NCBI RefSeq assembly: GCF_004297405.1
Contig: NZ_SCVC01000002.1
Span: 1-64,000, forward strand
Direction: 5' to 3'
DNA length: 64,000 bases
DNA from: Reyranella sp.
Lineage (GTDB): Bacteria > Pseudomonadota > Alphaproteobacteria > Reyranellales > Reyranellaceae
Part shown: in pieces, positions 44,359-53,027 of the stretch
How the letters are laid out: the number at the start of each line of letters is the position of its first letter
Numbering within the stretch: the stretch's first letter is position 1
Program-made: the position numbers and the translations under genes
Notes under the pieces: model-generated
What the model was told of the DNA's origin: nothing
Seen by the model: the letters and a program-made list of their open reading frames with translations, nothing else
Database searches by the model: none

Positions 44359-44711
44359 TAAGCTCTCTACTCGCATGCTCACAAGGGCTTAGCCCATCGG
44401 CAGTTGGAAAAAAGACCTCGATTCAGCCTGTGGATGGCAAATTACGACGCAAGCCTGATGAAGCCTAGGTGCTCCGCGCGAACAGCGCAGCCAAGGCCTA
44501 GCGTTGCCAGCACTGCAAGCAGGTGGTCGGTCGATTCGGGATGAGGCAGGGCTGAATGTTAGAAGCCACCGCCTCAGAAGCCCTTCGCACTAACCGCGTC
44601 ACGACGGTGCGCCGACACGCGGCTTGGCAGGAAGAAAAACAAGGCGCTGACCAGATAATGGCTCTATGACAGCCGCGCCCCGAACCAATTCGGGGCAGTT
44701 TTGGGGCATCA

Positions 44712-45020
44712 ATGACTTTGTTTTCAAGGGGCCTTCCGGGCCTCGCTGCGCTTGCTTGTGCGATGAGCTTGTCCTTCACCGCATCTGCGGATGACTTCAT
44801 TAAGGAATGCCAGGCCGGAACGCCTGGCCCGGACTCGGCAAAGATCTGCAAGTGCATGTCAGACAAGGTTTCCGGGGGAGACCGCGCCAATGCAATTGAG
44901 GCGATGAACAAGACGAACGCCGCGCTCGCTAAGGGCACCCAAGCCGACCCGTCGACGATGACACCGAAGGTCATGAAGGGTGTTGAGACCGTGATGAAGG
45001 TCCAGCTCGAGTGCATGTAG
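44712..45020 (+). CDS. Small exported protein of unknown function
   Basis: 102 residues. A signal peptide (GLAALACAMSLSFTASA, cleavage about residue 26) is followed by a short mature part with four Cys (one in KECQ, two in KICKCMSDK, one in QLECM), which suggests two disulfides in the periplasm. The pattern resembles small periplasmic proteins of unknown function common in alphaproteobacteria. A hairpin follows the stop. Confidence 0.7.
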   Translation: MTLFSRGLPGLAALACAMSLSFTASADDFIKECQAGTPGPDSAKICKCMSDKVSGGDRANAIEAMNKTNAALAKGTQADPSTMTPKVMKGVETVMKVQLECM

Positions 45021-45041
45021 GTCTTATATTGAAATAGCTAA

Positions 45042-45078
45042 AGCAGGGCCCATCCTCCATCTGGGTAAGGGCCCTGCT
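45042..45078 (+). terminator. Hairpin terminator after the small exported protein gene
   Basis: AGCAGGGCCC (45042-45051) pairs perfectly with GGGCCCTGCT (45069-45078). The downstream bases ACAGCTTTCTTG give only a weak T-run, and on the minus strand the stem is followed by TTAGCTATTTC. A strong ten-pair stem makes a transcription end plausible. Confidence 0.6.
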
Positions 45079-45643
45079 ACAGCTTTCTTGAGGGACACAC
45101 GCAAGATCGCCGGAGCACGAAGTCCCGCGGGTGAAGACACAACACACAATACAAGCGCGCAACCTGTGGCATAGACAGCACTGACAGCGGCGGACGGTTG
45201 GTCAAATCGGGATAGTCATTAGGCGATATCTAGCGAAGTCTCCGCGCTGCTGATTGCCTAGGTTGCCGCCATGAGTGACGCCCTCCAGCCCGCGTACCGG
45301 CTGGGATCTTCTCAAGAACAAGGAGATCGTCGCTAGTCACCCGTCAGTGCTCTATCTCGCTGCGACGATGGGCAGCCAAGGATCTCGATCGCAAGTACGA
45401 GCCTGCCCCTTCCGATGCGATACTTGCAAGCGCCGGAGCGAGATCGTTTTCGACGCGCCGGAAGGCTTCACCCCGTCGGTGAGGAGCTCGGGCCGCCGGC
45501 ACATCGGCCTGAACTCTAGTATTGCTCGCTCGGGCACCAGGATCGCACTGCGAGCGAACATCTAAAATGGAACAATTCACAGTTGCTGTTGGGAAAACGC
45601 AACAATACAGTTTGACTGCACTCTGCCCAATACGTGCGAGACG
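45079..45643. other. Gap without a secure gene
   Basis: About 560 bases. An ORF at 45275-45565 (plus, 96 codons) has one Cys-x2-Cys pair in ACPFRCDTCKRRSEIVF, which faintly recalls a zinc ribbon, but it has no ribosome site and poor codon bias, so I do not call it. The region just before 45644 should contain the promoter of the next gene. Confidence 0.4.
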
Positions 45644-47374
45644 ATGTCTAGTGAATTGCAACACCAAGTTCTCTTGAGCAACGAGATCGCATTGTCTGCC
45701 ATTTCCCGTGCGGGGAGGCTACTGCCCGGCCGGCGGCTGGCGGATCACAGAAAACCACGAATCTTGAGCCTCGGCGGATGTCTCACTCATGACATCTGCA
45801 AAGCCTTCGGTAATCTTGCTGAGCATAAGCATCTTTGGCGCGTCACGGTGCCGGGCTTGGTCGCGCAACCGGCCATCGGGCGCAGCCTGTACAAGTCCGA
45901 TTCATTCGAAGTCAGCGAGCGATTGAATTACGAACTGACGAAGCAGGCACTTCAAATAAGTGCCCAGTTTGCGCCAGATATCATAATGATCGATCCTACC
46001 AGTGACCTTCCGTTGGACTATTACGAGAAGGACGGCTGTATCATCCCAGACTTCGCATCGGGGATGGTTACCCAGGGGAAAATCGAATGGCCGCCCGAGT
46101 TCCCGATCGCGGAATGGTCTCGGCTGAGTCCGCTTAGCCCTCGATACACAGAGATCTATATCGCCGGCCTGAAGCAGATGCTCTCCCTGGACTTTGTCAA
46201 GCGAGCCGACGTTCTGTTTCTTCAACGTCGTGCATGCTCACTGACTATTAGCGCCGACGGCTTCAGCGAAATTCATGAGCCCAGCATTTCCAGGATCAAT
46301 AGCTTCGTGACCGATCTATTCGATACCATCAGGGATGAGGTTCCTGGATTGAAGGTCGTGAAGTTCGACGAAGAGATGATGTTTACCTCGAAAGACGCTC
46401 CGTGGGGCGAGTGGCTCTTTCATCCGGTCGAAGAGTTTTACGACTACGCTGCCAATGAGATAGCGTCGATGTATGGTCTGAAGGGCCGATATCTCACGGC
46501 ACTCTTCAAGGATAGATACGCGCAGCGTGTGCAGCGTCGCCGCATCAAAGAGCGAGAATACGAAACCCTCTCCGCAGAACACCAGAAACTTGTCGAAGAG
46601 CGCGACGCGCTTGTAGCTCAGCAGGACGCACTTGTAACTCAGCGGGATGCCTTGGTGGTTGAGCACGACATCCTGGCAGGTAAACACGAGGCCGTCGCCT
46701 CAGAACGCCAGGCTCTTGCTGAAGAACGAGACGCACGTGTGGCTCAGAGTGACGCCCTGCAGGCTCAACACCAGTCTTTGGCGGGGCAGCACGAAGCAGT
46801 GGCCGCGGAACGACAGACTCTTGCCGAAGAGCGGGATGCGCTTATCGCACAACGTGACGCGCTGCTTGCCGAACGTGATACCTTGGCGAGGCAGCACGAA
46901 GCAGTGGCCACGGAACGACAGACTCTTGCTGAAGAGCGGGATGCGCTTATCACACAACGTGACGCGCTGCTTGCCGAACGTGATACCTTGGCGGGGCAGC
47001 ACGAAGCAGTGGCCGCGGAACGACAGACTCTTGCTGAAGAGCGGGACGCGCTTATCGCTCAACGAGATCTTCTGATCGCTGCGCGCGACACCTTGGCAAG
47101 TCAGAAAGATACTGTTGCCGCGGAACGCCAGGCGATTGCCGAAGAGCGGGACGCGCGTGCATTCCAGTGTGAAGTCCTGGCGGTTGAACGCGACGCCTTG
47201 CTAGGTCGGCACGACACCGTCGCTTCGGAGCATCAGGCCCTTGCCAAAGAGTTGGATGCGCTCGCGGCTCAACGTGACGCGCTTCTTGCCGAACGAGATG
47301 CATTGTTAGCCCGGCAAGGGCGACGCCTGTTGAAATTTCTCAATCCATCAGTGTCGCTCTTCGATAGGCAGTAG
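45644..47374 (+). CDS. Unknown N-terminal domain with long tandem-repeat coiled coil
   Basis: 576 residues. Residues 1 to about 300 form a globular part that starts with RILSLGGCLTHDICKAFG, similar in pattern to glycan-locus proteins that begin with a LGSC-type motif near an SGNH-like fold, and includes IIMIDPTSDLPLDYYE. A catalytic triad is not clear. Residues about 310-560 are a continuous coiled coil of heptads such as LAEERDALIAQRDALLAERD; three near-identical 35-residue (105-base) units lie at 46787-47101. It ends with LLKFLNPSVSLFDRQ. No signal peptide or membrane helix. More AT-rich than the neighbours, consistent with transfer. Confidence 0.6.
   Translation: MSSELQHQVLLSNEIALSAISRAGRLLPGRRLADHRKPRILSLGGCLTHDICKAFGNLAEHKHLWRVTVPGLVAQPAIGRSLYKSDSFEVSERLNYELTKQALQISAQFAPDIIMIDPTSDLPLDYYEKDGCIIPDFASGMVTQGKIEWPPEFPIAEWSRLSPLSPRYTEIYIAGLKQMLSLDFVKRADVLFLQRRACSLTISADGFSEIHEPSISRINSFVTDLFDTIRDEVPGLKVVKFDEEMMFTSKDAPWGEWLFHPVEEFYDYAANEIASMYGLKGRYLTALFKDRYAQRVQRRRIKEREYETLSAEHQKLVEERDALVAQQDALVTQRDALVVEHDILAGKHEAVASERQALAEERDARVAQSDALQAQHQSLAGQHEAVAAERQTLAEERDALIAQRDALLAERDTLARQHEAVATERQTLAEERDALITQRDALLAERDTLAGQHEAVAAERQTLAEERDALIAQRDLLIAARDTLASQKDTVAAERQAIAEERDARAFQCEVLAVERDALLGRHDTVASEHQALAKELDALAAQRDALLAERDALLARQGRRLLKFLNPSVSLFDRQ
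46787..47101 (+). repeat. Three 105-base tandem repeats encoding 35-residue coiled-coil units
   Basis: CAGCACGAAGCAGTGGCC begins units at 46787, 46892 and 46997, exactly 105 bases apart and nearly identical. 105 bases is five heptads, so unit gain or loss keeps frame and coiled-coil phase. Diverged units lie on both sides. Confidence 0.9.
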
Positions 47375-47460
47375 GCGCAGGCGTTCAAATTCTCGATCGC
47401 CACGGTGCTGTTCACGCGCATGGCGCGACCGGATGTCGGTAACCTTACCAAGCGGTGTGC

Positions 47461-48024
47461 ATGTTCGGTCCAATCTACTTTCTGTCTGGCGACGGCTATC
47501 CGACTGATGCCCATGTCGATCGAGAACTGCAAAGGCGCCTCTCCCCTTCTTTCTCAAAGTGGATAGGTCAGAAGGAAATTTATCACCCGACGCACGAGTC
47601 GTTTCGCATGGACGACTTCTCGCGGCGCACCGAGCACCTCGAAGCTTACCTGGCGGCGCAGGAGCACGCCGGGAGCTTCATCTTGATGGGACGATCGTCG
47701 GGCGCCCGGCTCGCGACGCTATATGCCAGTCGGCATCCTGTGAGCGCAATCGTATGTCTCGGCTATCCATTCCGCAATCCGGCGCAAGGGCCGCAGCCCG
47801 AACGCTACCTGCACTTGGCCGAGTTGCGCGTGCCGACGCTGATCTGTCAAGGGCTCCAAGACGAATACGGCGGCCGAAACATCTTTGGCGATTATGCCCT
47901 TTCGCCATCGCTGCGGGTTCACTTGCTGCACGCTGAACACGAATTCAACATCAGCTCCGATGCTTGGGATTCGGTCGCTCGTATCATTTTGGAATTCTGC
48001 CAGGACGTGCTACGGCGCGACTGA
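47461..48024 (+). CDS. Alpha/beta-hydrolase-fold protein
   Basis: 187 residues from ATG 47461 (GTG 47455 is in frame). FILMGRSSGARLATLYAS holds the nucleophile elbow (Gly-Arg-Ser-Ser-Gly), VPTLICQGLQDEYGG carries the acid residue and LLHAEHEFNIS the catalytic His, so the triad is complete. It is shorter than most hydrolases, like the predicted hydrolases of the KAN/dienelactone type. Substrate unknown. It begins about 85 bases after the coiled-coil gene and may be co-transcribed with it. Confidence 0.7.
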   Translation: MFGPIYFLSGDGYPTDAHVDRELQRRLSPSFSKWIGQKEIYHPTHESFRMDDFSRRTEHLEAYLAAQEHAGSFILMGRSSGARLATLYASRHPVSAIVCLGYPFRNPAQGPQPERYLHLAELRVPTLICQGLQDEYGGRNIFGDYALSPSLRVHLLHAEHEFNISSDAWDSVARIILEFCQDVLRRD

Positions 48025-48110
48025 GCTTCCACCTAACGTGAGGCTCGTCCCAGAAGGTCGCACATGCATCGCGAACATGTATTCAGCGGTAATACTTGGT
48101 TTGCCATCAC

Positions 48111-48656
48111 TTACCGGCAATCTGCCGCAAGCATTGTCCTTCGCTGCTGACCCAGCAGAACTGCCAAGCCAGTACGACAGCACCATACCGTACCCAGTCG
48201 CCGCAGAGCCGCCGAGCAACACAATGCTTCCTTCATCCCTTCTGGCACCACCCGGAAGAACAGCATTGCCACGAAGCCCGCGAACACCAGGATTGCCGAC
48301 ACGGACACCACTGGGGAGCCCCAAGCGATCGGCGAATTGGCCCTTGCGAGTTCGATGGTCTGACTGCGCGCGCTCTGCACGTCGTGCAGCCTGACCGTCA
48401 GCTCTTCAATAGCCTGCTGACGCTCGCGCCCCTCCGCCTCGATCACGATGCGCTTGAATTCCAGTGCCTTGGCTGGGTCGGCCGCGAGCGCTTTCTCCAG
48501 GGCGGCCGGATCGTCAGCCCCGAACACCTGTTTGGCGGCTCCCGTGACGACCTCGACGGCCTTCCCGGTTTTATTGCCAAAGATCCACGAGGCGATTGAG
48601 GGCAGCGATTCGACAAGGACGCCAGCCAGACCGGCAGCGACGAGAGGAATGGGCAT
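48111..48656 (-). pseudogene. Phage holin (3-TM type), frameshifted
   Basis: From ATG 48656: MPIPLVAAGLAGVLVESLPS (first helix), a charged middle (ALEFKRIVIEAEGRERQQAI), then VVSVSAILVFAGFVAMLFFR (second helix). After VVPEGMKEA the frame runs into Cys/Arg-rich sequence, while another minus frame from about 48230 reads IVLLGGSAATGYGMVLSYWL followed by GSSAGSAAKD, the expected last helix. A frameshift near 48230 therefore splits it. The pattern resembles the holins found with gene transfer agents and small phages. It overlaps the end of the preceding lysis-type gene (GTGATG). Confidence 0.72.
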
Positions 48657-49162
48657 CACGCCACCGCCTTTGCTGCCGTTTTTGGGCCGACCATCTCCAT
48701 GGCCGTGGCGTAACGCGCCGGCCAAGTCTGGGGATGCGGTTTGCCGCGGCGCCAATTGCGAATGTACTAGTCCCAGGCGCCCCTTTGATCGCCGACCGCC
48801 GAAAGGGCTCGCGGATCGCTATAGAGCAGCAAACGCGCCATGCAGGCCGCCAGCGTGTCGTTCCAGGCCATGGCCTCGTAGACCGTCGCTGTGTCGCACG
48901 AGATATCGAGTTGCTTGCAGATGGCCGCGATGGCGTCCTTGGTGGCAGGATGGCCCAGCACGCCAGTCACGCCGCCGCCCCGTTCAAACTGCCAGTAGCT
49001 GCGCGCCAGGCCGCCTATCTGGCGCCGATGCGCCCAAACACTCTCCTGACCGGCAATCGCCATGAGCATCACCAGCGCCCGGTCATCGGATTTGATACCG
49101 GCCCGGCCGTCCAGCGACTGCATCGAACGCATCACGTCGTAGTGGAGAATTCGCGGTTCCAT
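48657..49162 (-). pseudogene. Phage gene (putative lytic enzyme) with in-frame amber codon
   Basis: From ATG 49162 the product reads VMRSMQSLDGRAGIKSDDRA and AIAGQESVWAHRRQIGGLAR through GGGVTGVLGHPATKDAIAAI. At 48767-48769 a TAG follows GAWD. Past it the same frame continues sensibly (YIRNWRRGKPHPQTWPARYA) to a TGA at 48655-48657 that overlaps the holin start. The QES.WA...Y.QFE layout suggests a lysozyme-like or transglycosylase-like phage protein, but I cannot name it firmly. The premature stop removes about 37 residues. Confidence 0.65.
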
Positions 49163-49168
49163 CTGCTC

Positions 49169-49492
49169 CTACCGTCTCTGCCACTGCTGGCGCTCTTGTT
49201 CCTCGCTGGCGCTGGGGGCACTCGGCGTCATGCGATAGAGCAGCCGCTGTAGGTCACCGATCTTCTCGTCCTGCTGGTCGTTCCGGCGGTCGGTCGCATC
49301 CATCCAGGCGCCCTAGTGGATCTGGGTCGTGGTCAGTGCGGCGAAGCCCGACTTGAGCGCAGTCACGTCCGTGGCCGTCTCCTTGACGGTCTTCAGGATC
49401 AGCCCGGCAAGCGTAGCTGTCGCGGCCACGCCAACGGCCATCCACCAGCGGTAAGCCTGTACGCCCAGACTGTTCTTCGTCTCCTCGCTCAC
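49169..49492 (-). pseudogene. Small phage membrane protein with in-frame amber codon
   Basis: From GTG 49492: SEETKNSLGVQAYRWWMAVG and VAATATLAGLILKTVKET give a single membrane helix, then TALKSGFAALTTTQIH and a TAG at 49313-49315. The same frame continues past it (GAWMDATDRRNDQQDEKIGD, then LQRLLYRMTPSAPS) to TAG 49169-49171. The tail is charged and coiled-coil-like. It lies between the tail-spike and the lytic-type gene, a usual place for small membrane or lysis accessory proteins. Confidence 0.6.
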
Positions 49493-49501
49493 GGGCGCAC
49501 C

Positions 49502-51400
49502 CTATGTCTTCCCGATCACGAGCCAGCAGGTCAAAACGGCATTCCACTTAAGGATAGCCGATTGATACTGCGACAGGGTCACAGCAGTGCAGGTAGAGTT
49601 CGCGCCATTAGTGATCGAAAAGCCGCCAGAGGTAAGGGCAGTTACTGTGACCACTCGCTCGCTCCAAGTGTTCGCGATAGAGGTAATTGTCGTGGTCCCA
49701 GTGATGATGACCGCCGAGTTGAACGGAAGCGTGATAGATGAGGCCGAGGCAACAGTCGGGGCTAAGTTGTCGAGCCCCATGTTGTTGGCAAGGATCATGG
49801 TGCTTCCACCAGAGTTCCTCTGGATGGGAACCGCACCCGAGAACATATTCGCCGTGATATCGACGATGTTTGCGCCGTTCACCCTAATGTCGGTGAAATG
49901 CCGCCCGCTCTCACAGTTAGTGAAGCGGTTACCGTTTACAGTGATATATTGAGCCGTGCCGCCGAGAGTCAGGAGAGTGTCGCCGGCATTGTACGGGGTG
50001 CAGAACAGATTGCTATTGAAGGAAATGTATCTACCTCCCTCAACACTTACGGTAGCCGCGGCATAGCCGATGATGAATCGCGAACCAGTGAAGCCGATGT
50101 TTTCGACGACCCCTCCGCTGCTGCTCGCGCTATTCAGGATACGTACAGTCTTGTTCGAGCTACCGCCGTTACCGCTCATCCATGCGCCGACGAAATCAAG
50201 CTGCCTAACTACCCCGCCATTTGAATCAATCAGGAGTTCATTCTCGTACGAGGTGTCGCCGATGATATCTCTGGCCAGAAGATAGCCGACCACCTGCCCA
50301 GAGCCGGGGAATACCTTGACACCTGTCCCCATTATGAACGGCGCGTTGGTCGCCATGAACGGACCACCGGCGTCTAGGAACAACACACCTGTAGCAGTGT
50401 TCGTCCCTCCCCCCACGTACGCGTTATCGAACAGGCGCGTGTTGACGGTGTTCCCGTTTGTACTGTCGTTTCCTATCCTAAAGGCGCTTCCGCCGTCCGA
50501 GGGCGCGAAGACAGTGTTGGCCTGCAGCAGCGTTTCGACATTTTGGTTGGGGCCGTTGCCCGTCACGTCAATGCCCACGAACGGGTAGTTGATCTGGTTG
50601 TTGGCAGCTATGAACTGACCGCCGACACCAAACTTCATCGCGGCACCCGAAGTGTTGGCGTTAAAGGCCGAACCCATCTGGAAGCAAACATTTGACACCG
50701 AACTGTTCCAGCCGGTCAACGTCAGCAGCGTCATGTTCGTTGCGCCGGCCTTGAGCCCGGTTGCGCAAGAGCTAGAGTAGATACCCGCCGGCCCCTGGCT
50801 TCCGACGATCGTCACGGTGTTGGAAGTCGCGAGAGGCATTGAGATCCGGTAGAGGCGCGGCCCTAGCGCAATTTTCTTATTTGCTGCCGCATTGAGCGTT
50901 GCCTGCATGCAGGCCGAGTCGTCAGTAGTCCCATCACCAACACACCCGAAATCGAGCGGCGATATTATCTCGCTGAATCGATCCGCGAGGCTGCGCGGGG
51001 TCGTCGTGCCGGTCGCTGTTACAAGGGGTGCGTTGGCAGTGATGGCCGGCAGCGTCGTAGAGATTGACGGAACGCCCGATCCATTGGTGACGGCCACGCC
51101 ATTTGCCGTCCCGCTCTTGCCCAACGCATAAGGCGTCCCCATGCGGGTGTAGCAGCCGGTCGGACCGGAGGTCGGCGTTACCTGAAAAATATCATCGGCC
51201 GCGCCACAGGGCGACGTCGACCAGTTGAAGGTTCCGGGATTCGCCCCCACGACCTCGACCACCGCAGGGCGAGTGGTCAGCCCCTTCAGCGCCGCAATCG
51301 ACGGAGCCGTGTAGTAGCTTGATGCGGTCTGTGCATGCGCGACGGGAATTGCCAGACCAAAGGCGATGAGAAAGCGCGAGGCGATGTAGATCATTTTCAT
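49502..51400 (-). CDS. Pectate-lyase-fold phage tail-spike-like protein
   Basis: 632 residues from ATG 51400, overlapping the TGA of the gene before it (ATGA). It starts with a signal-like stretch (MIYIASRFLIAFGLAIPVAH, then AQTA), unusual for a phage tail protein. The beta-helix domain begins near residue 150 with SPLDFGCVGDGTTDDSACMQ, the entry motif of the pectate-lyase-3 fold found in tail spikes, and continues with short Asn/Gly-rich strands to about 560. Such proteins bind and often cut surface polysaccharides of the host. It appears intact. Confidence 0.75.
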   Translation of the reverse strand: MKMIYIASRFLIAFGLAIPVAHAQTASSYYTAPSIAALKGLTTRPAVVEVVGANPGTFNWSTSPCGAADDIFQVTPTSGPTGCYTRMGTPYALGKSGTANGVAVTNGSGVPSISTTLPAITANAPLVTATGTTTPRSLADRFSEIISPLDFGCVGDGTTDDSACMQATLNAAANKKIALGPRLYRISMPLATSNTVTIVGSQGPAGIYSSSCATGLKAGATNMTLLTLTGWNSSVSNVCFQMGSAFNANTSGAAMKFGVGGQFIAANNQINYPFVGIDVTGNGPNQNVETLLQANTVFAPSDGGSAFRIGNDSTNGNTVNTRLFDNAYVGGGTNTATGVLFLDAGGPFMATNAPFIMGTGVKVFPGSGQVVGYLLARDIIGDTSYENELLIDSNGGVVRQLDFVGAWMSGNGGSSNKTVRILNSASSSGGVVENIGFTGSRFIIGYAAATVSVEGGRYISFNSNLFCTPYNAGDTLLTLGGTAQYITVNGNRFTNCESGRHFTDIRVNGANIVDITANMFSGAVPIQRNSGGSTMILANNMGLDNLAPTVASASSITLPFNSAVIITGTTTITSIANTWSERVVTVTALTSGGFSITNGANSTCTAVTLSQYQSAILKWNAVLTCWLVIGKT

Positions 51401-51867
51401 GCTGGAGCCCATGAACCAATCTGAGAAGCGGAAACCCAAAGCGTTGAAGAAACGGCCTTCAATGTGAGTGCCGAATAGGGAGAACTGGAGGATACGTTGC
51501 CGCCTGCGCTGGAGGTGATTTCACCCAAGGCAATGACGACCGAGCCGCCGACGTCGATGACCAAAGACTGAGCGACCACAACGACGAATCCAAACTCGAG
51601 GCCAGCAATTGGCGTGGGAAGCGTGAGTGTCACCGCCCCTGAAGCACCCTCGTTTGTGAAAGTCTGGTAGCTCTGGGCAGCGATCAGTGTCCCACTGACG
51701 GTTTTCGTGGACACGATGCCAAAGCCAGTAACGCCCGTCCCGCCGTGCGCCACATCCCGAACGGGATTCAGTAGCGCATCGAGTTCGGCATCAATGGCCG
51801 AAAAGTTCTCGTTGAGCTGCGAGATGAACTCGGGCGTTACCGCATTGACGTTGCAGATGTCAGTCAT
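51397..51867 (-). CDS. Phage tail-associated protein of unknown function
   Basis: 156 residues from ATG 51867. The N-terminal part (TPEFISQLNENFSAIDAELD) is a short coiled helix, followed by DVAHGGTGVTGFGIVSTKTV and a beta-rich domain typical of small receptor-binding or tail-fibre proteins. It is sandwiched between the tail-collar gene (eight bases upstream) and the tail-spike gene (four-base overlap). The longer frame up to 51948 overlaps the collar gene and is not needed. Confidence 0.65.
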   Translation of the reverse strand: MTDICNVNAVTPEFISQLNENFSAIDAELDALLNPVRDVAHGGTGVTGFGIVSTKTVSGTLIAAQSYQTFTNEGASGAVTLTLPTPIAGLEFGFVVVVAQSLVIDVGGSVVIALGEITSSAGGNVSSSSPYSALTLKAVSSTLWVSASQIGSWAPA

Positions 51868-51875
51868 TGGTTCAC

Positions 51876-53027
51876 TTACAGTTTGATGGACGCGTGGATG
51901 ACGAAGGTCGGCTGGACGTTGTTGTGAGTGCCGTCGCCGCCCGTCCAATCAGTGGGGGCGCCGAGGATGAGACTACCGCCGGCCGAGGCCGCCGGGTCAC
52001 CCGAAGAACCGAGCCCATTGGCGCCAGGAACCTGTGAGTGGCGATGCGCCGGCATTTCGGCAACCGTGAGCTGATGGCTCTTCTCGCCACCGATCTTGCC
52101 GAGCGTGACCGTTCCGCCGAATCCGCCAGTCGCGCCCGAACCCAGACGGGCCGTTGCACCGCCGCCCATGTTGTCGGCAACGGCGAACGTGCAGCCCTCG
52201 GGATCGGGCAGAGGCATGCGCTTGTTGGCCGCGAAGTCGGCCACCGCATTGAGACCGCGCGTTGTCGGTGCTCCAGCGCCGGTCTGGATCACAAGCAGCG
52301 TGTTGGTCGCATCTTCGTTCCAGAGGTGCGTAAACCGCTCCTCGGTGTCCGCATTTGCGCGCACCGTGGCGCCCGAGCTGGCGTTGCCGATGGTCTTGCC
52401 GTTCATGAACAGCGAGCCGGCGGGCTCTGTCGATCGATAGGCAATCTTCACGTCGCCAGTATCGAAGCCACCCCAGACGATGTCTGTGCCGTTCGACACC
52501 AGGGCTTTGCCGGCCGCGCCCAACGGCAGCCGAACATAGCCACTGGCATCGCGCGTCAGGAGGTCGCCGCGAGTCGTCAGAATATCCAACCAGGACCGCG
52601 ATGTACTGATGATGCGATAGGCGCCGTCGGCCTGATTGTAGGACACGTGGCCAACCATGCCGGCGGTGAGCAGGTTCGCCGGGATCGCCCCCCATGCACC
52701 GTTGGCATAGTAATGCAGAGGCTTAGCGCCGCGGCTGTTTCCGTTCAGCGTCGCAGGAGCGCCATTGGCCGTGTGGAACTGCACCAGCCGGGCTTCCCCA
52801 TCGATCAAGGCGGCGGCGGGCACCGGATAGCTAAGGATATAGGCCGTGCCGGTCCCGGTAGTGATCTTGGGAATTGACCAGCCGAACCAGCGCTTGATCG
52901 CGCCCATGACCATGCGGAGTGTATTGTTAAGACCGGCCAGCGGCATGCCCTCGGGCGCCCCGTCCGAGGCCGGCTGGTTGTTGTCGTCGTCGGCTTCCGC
53001 CCAGTTGGATTGGGTGATGTCAGCCAT
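51876..53027 (-). CDS. Phage tail fibre protein with tail-collar domain
   Basis: 383 residues. ADITQSNWAEADDDNNQPAS at the N-terminus recalls virion-attachment ends of tail fibres. The middle has TTRGDLLTRDASGYVRLPLG, and the C-terminus has a collar-type domain with GDVKIAYRSTEPAGSLFMNG, MPLPDPEG, and EKSHQLTVAEMPAHRHSQVP, the His motif at which collar domains bind metal. The stop is TAA. Its ATG overlaps the end of the upstream virion gene by eight bases, an arrangement common in phages. Confidence 0.82.
   Translation of the reverse strand: MADITQSNWAEADDDNNQPASDGAPEGMPLAGLNNTLRMVMGAIKRWFGWSIPKITTGTGTAYILSYPVPAAALIDGEARLVQFHTANGAPATLNGNSRGAKPLHYYANGAWGAIPANLLTAGMVGHVSYNQADGAYRIISTSRSWLDILTTRGDLLTRDASGYVRLPLGAAGKALVSNGTDIVWGGFDTGDVKIAYRSTEPAGSLFMNGKTIGNASSGATVRANADTEERFTHLWNEDATNTLLVIQTGAGAPTTRGLNAVADFAANKRMPLPDPEGCTFAVADNMGGGATARLGSGATGGFGGTVTLGKIGGEKSHQLTVAEMPAHRHSQVPGANGLGSSGDPAASAGGSLILGAPTDWTGGDGTHNNVQPTFVIHASIKL

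Noticed and set aside
46787..47101. Regular repeats as a CRISPR array
   Set aside because: The repeats are directly adjacent, 105 bases long, in frame and encode coiled-coil heptads; there are no unique spacers.
48655..51400. Phage genes using a code in which TAG means Gln, giving one fused protein
   Set aside because: Two of the four TAG codons sit exactly at natural gene ends followed by start codons, and the adjacent virion gene has an in-frame TGA and several frameshifts, so general decay explains the data more simply.
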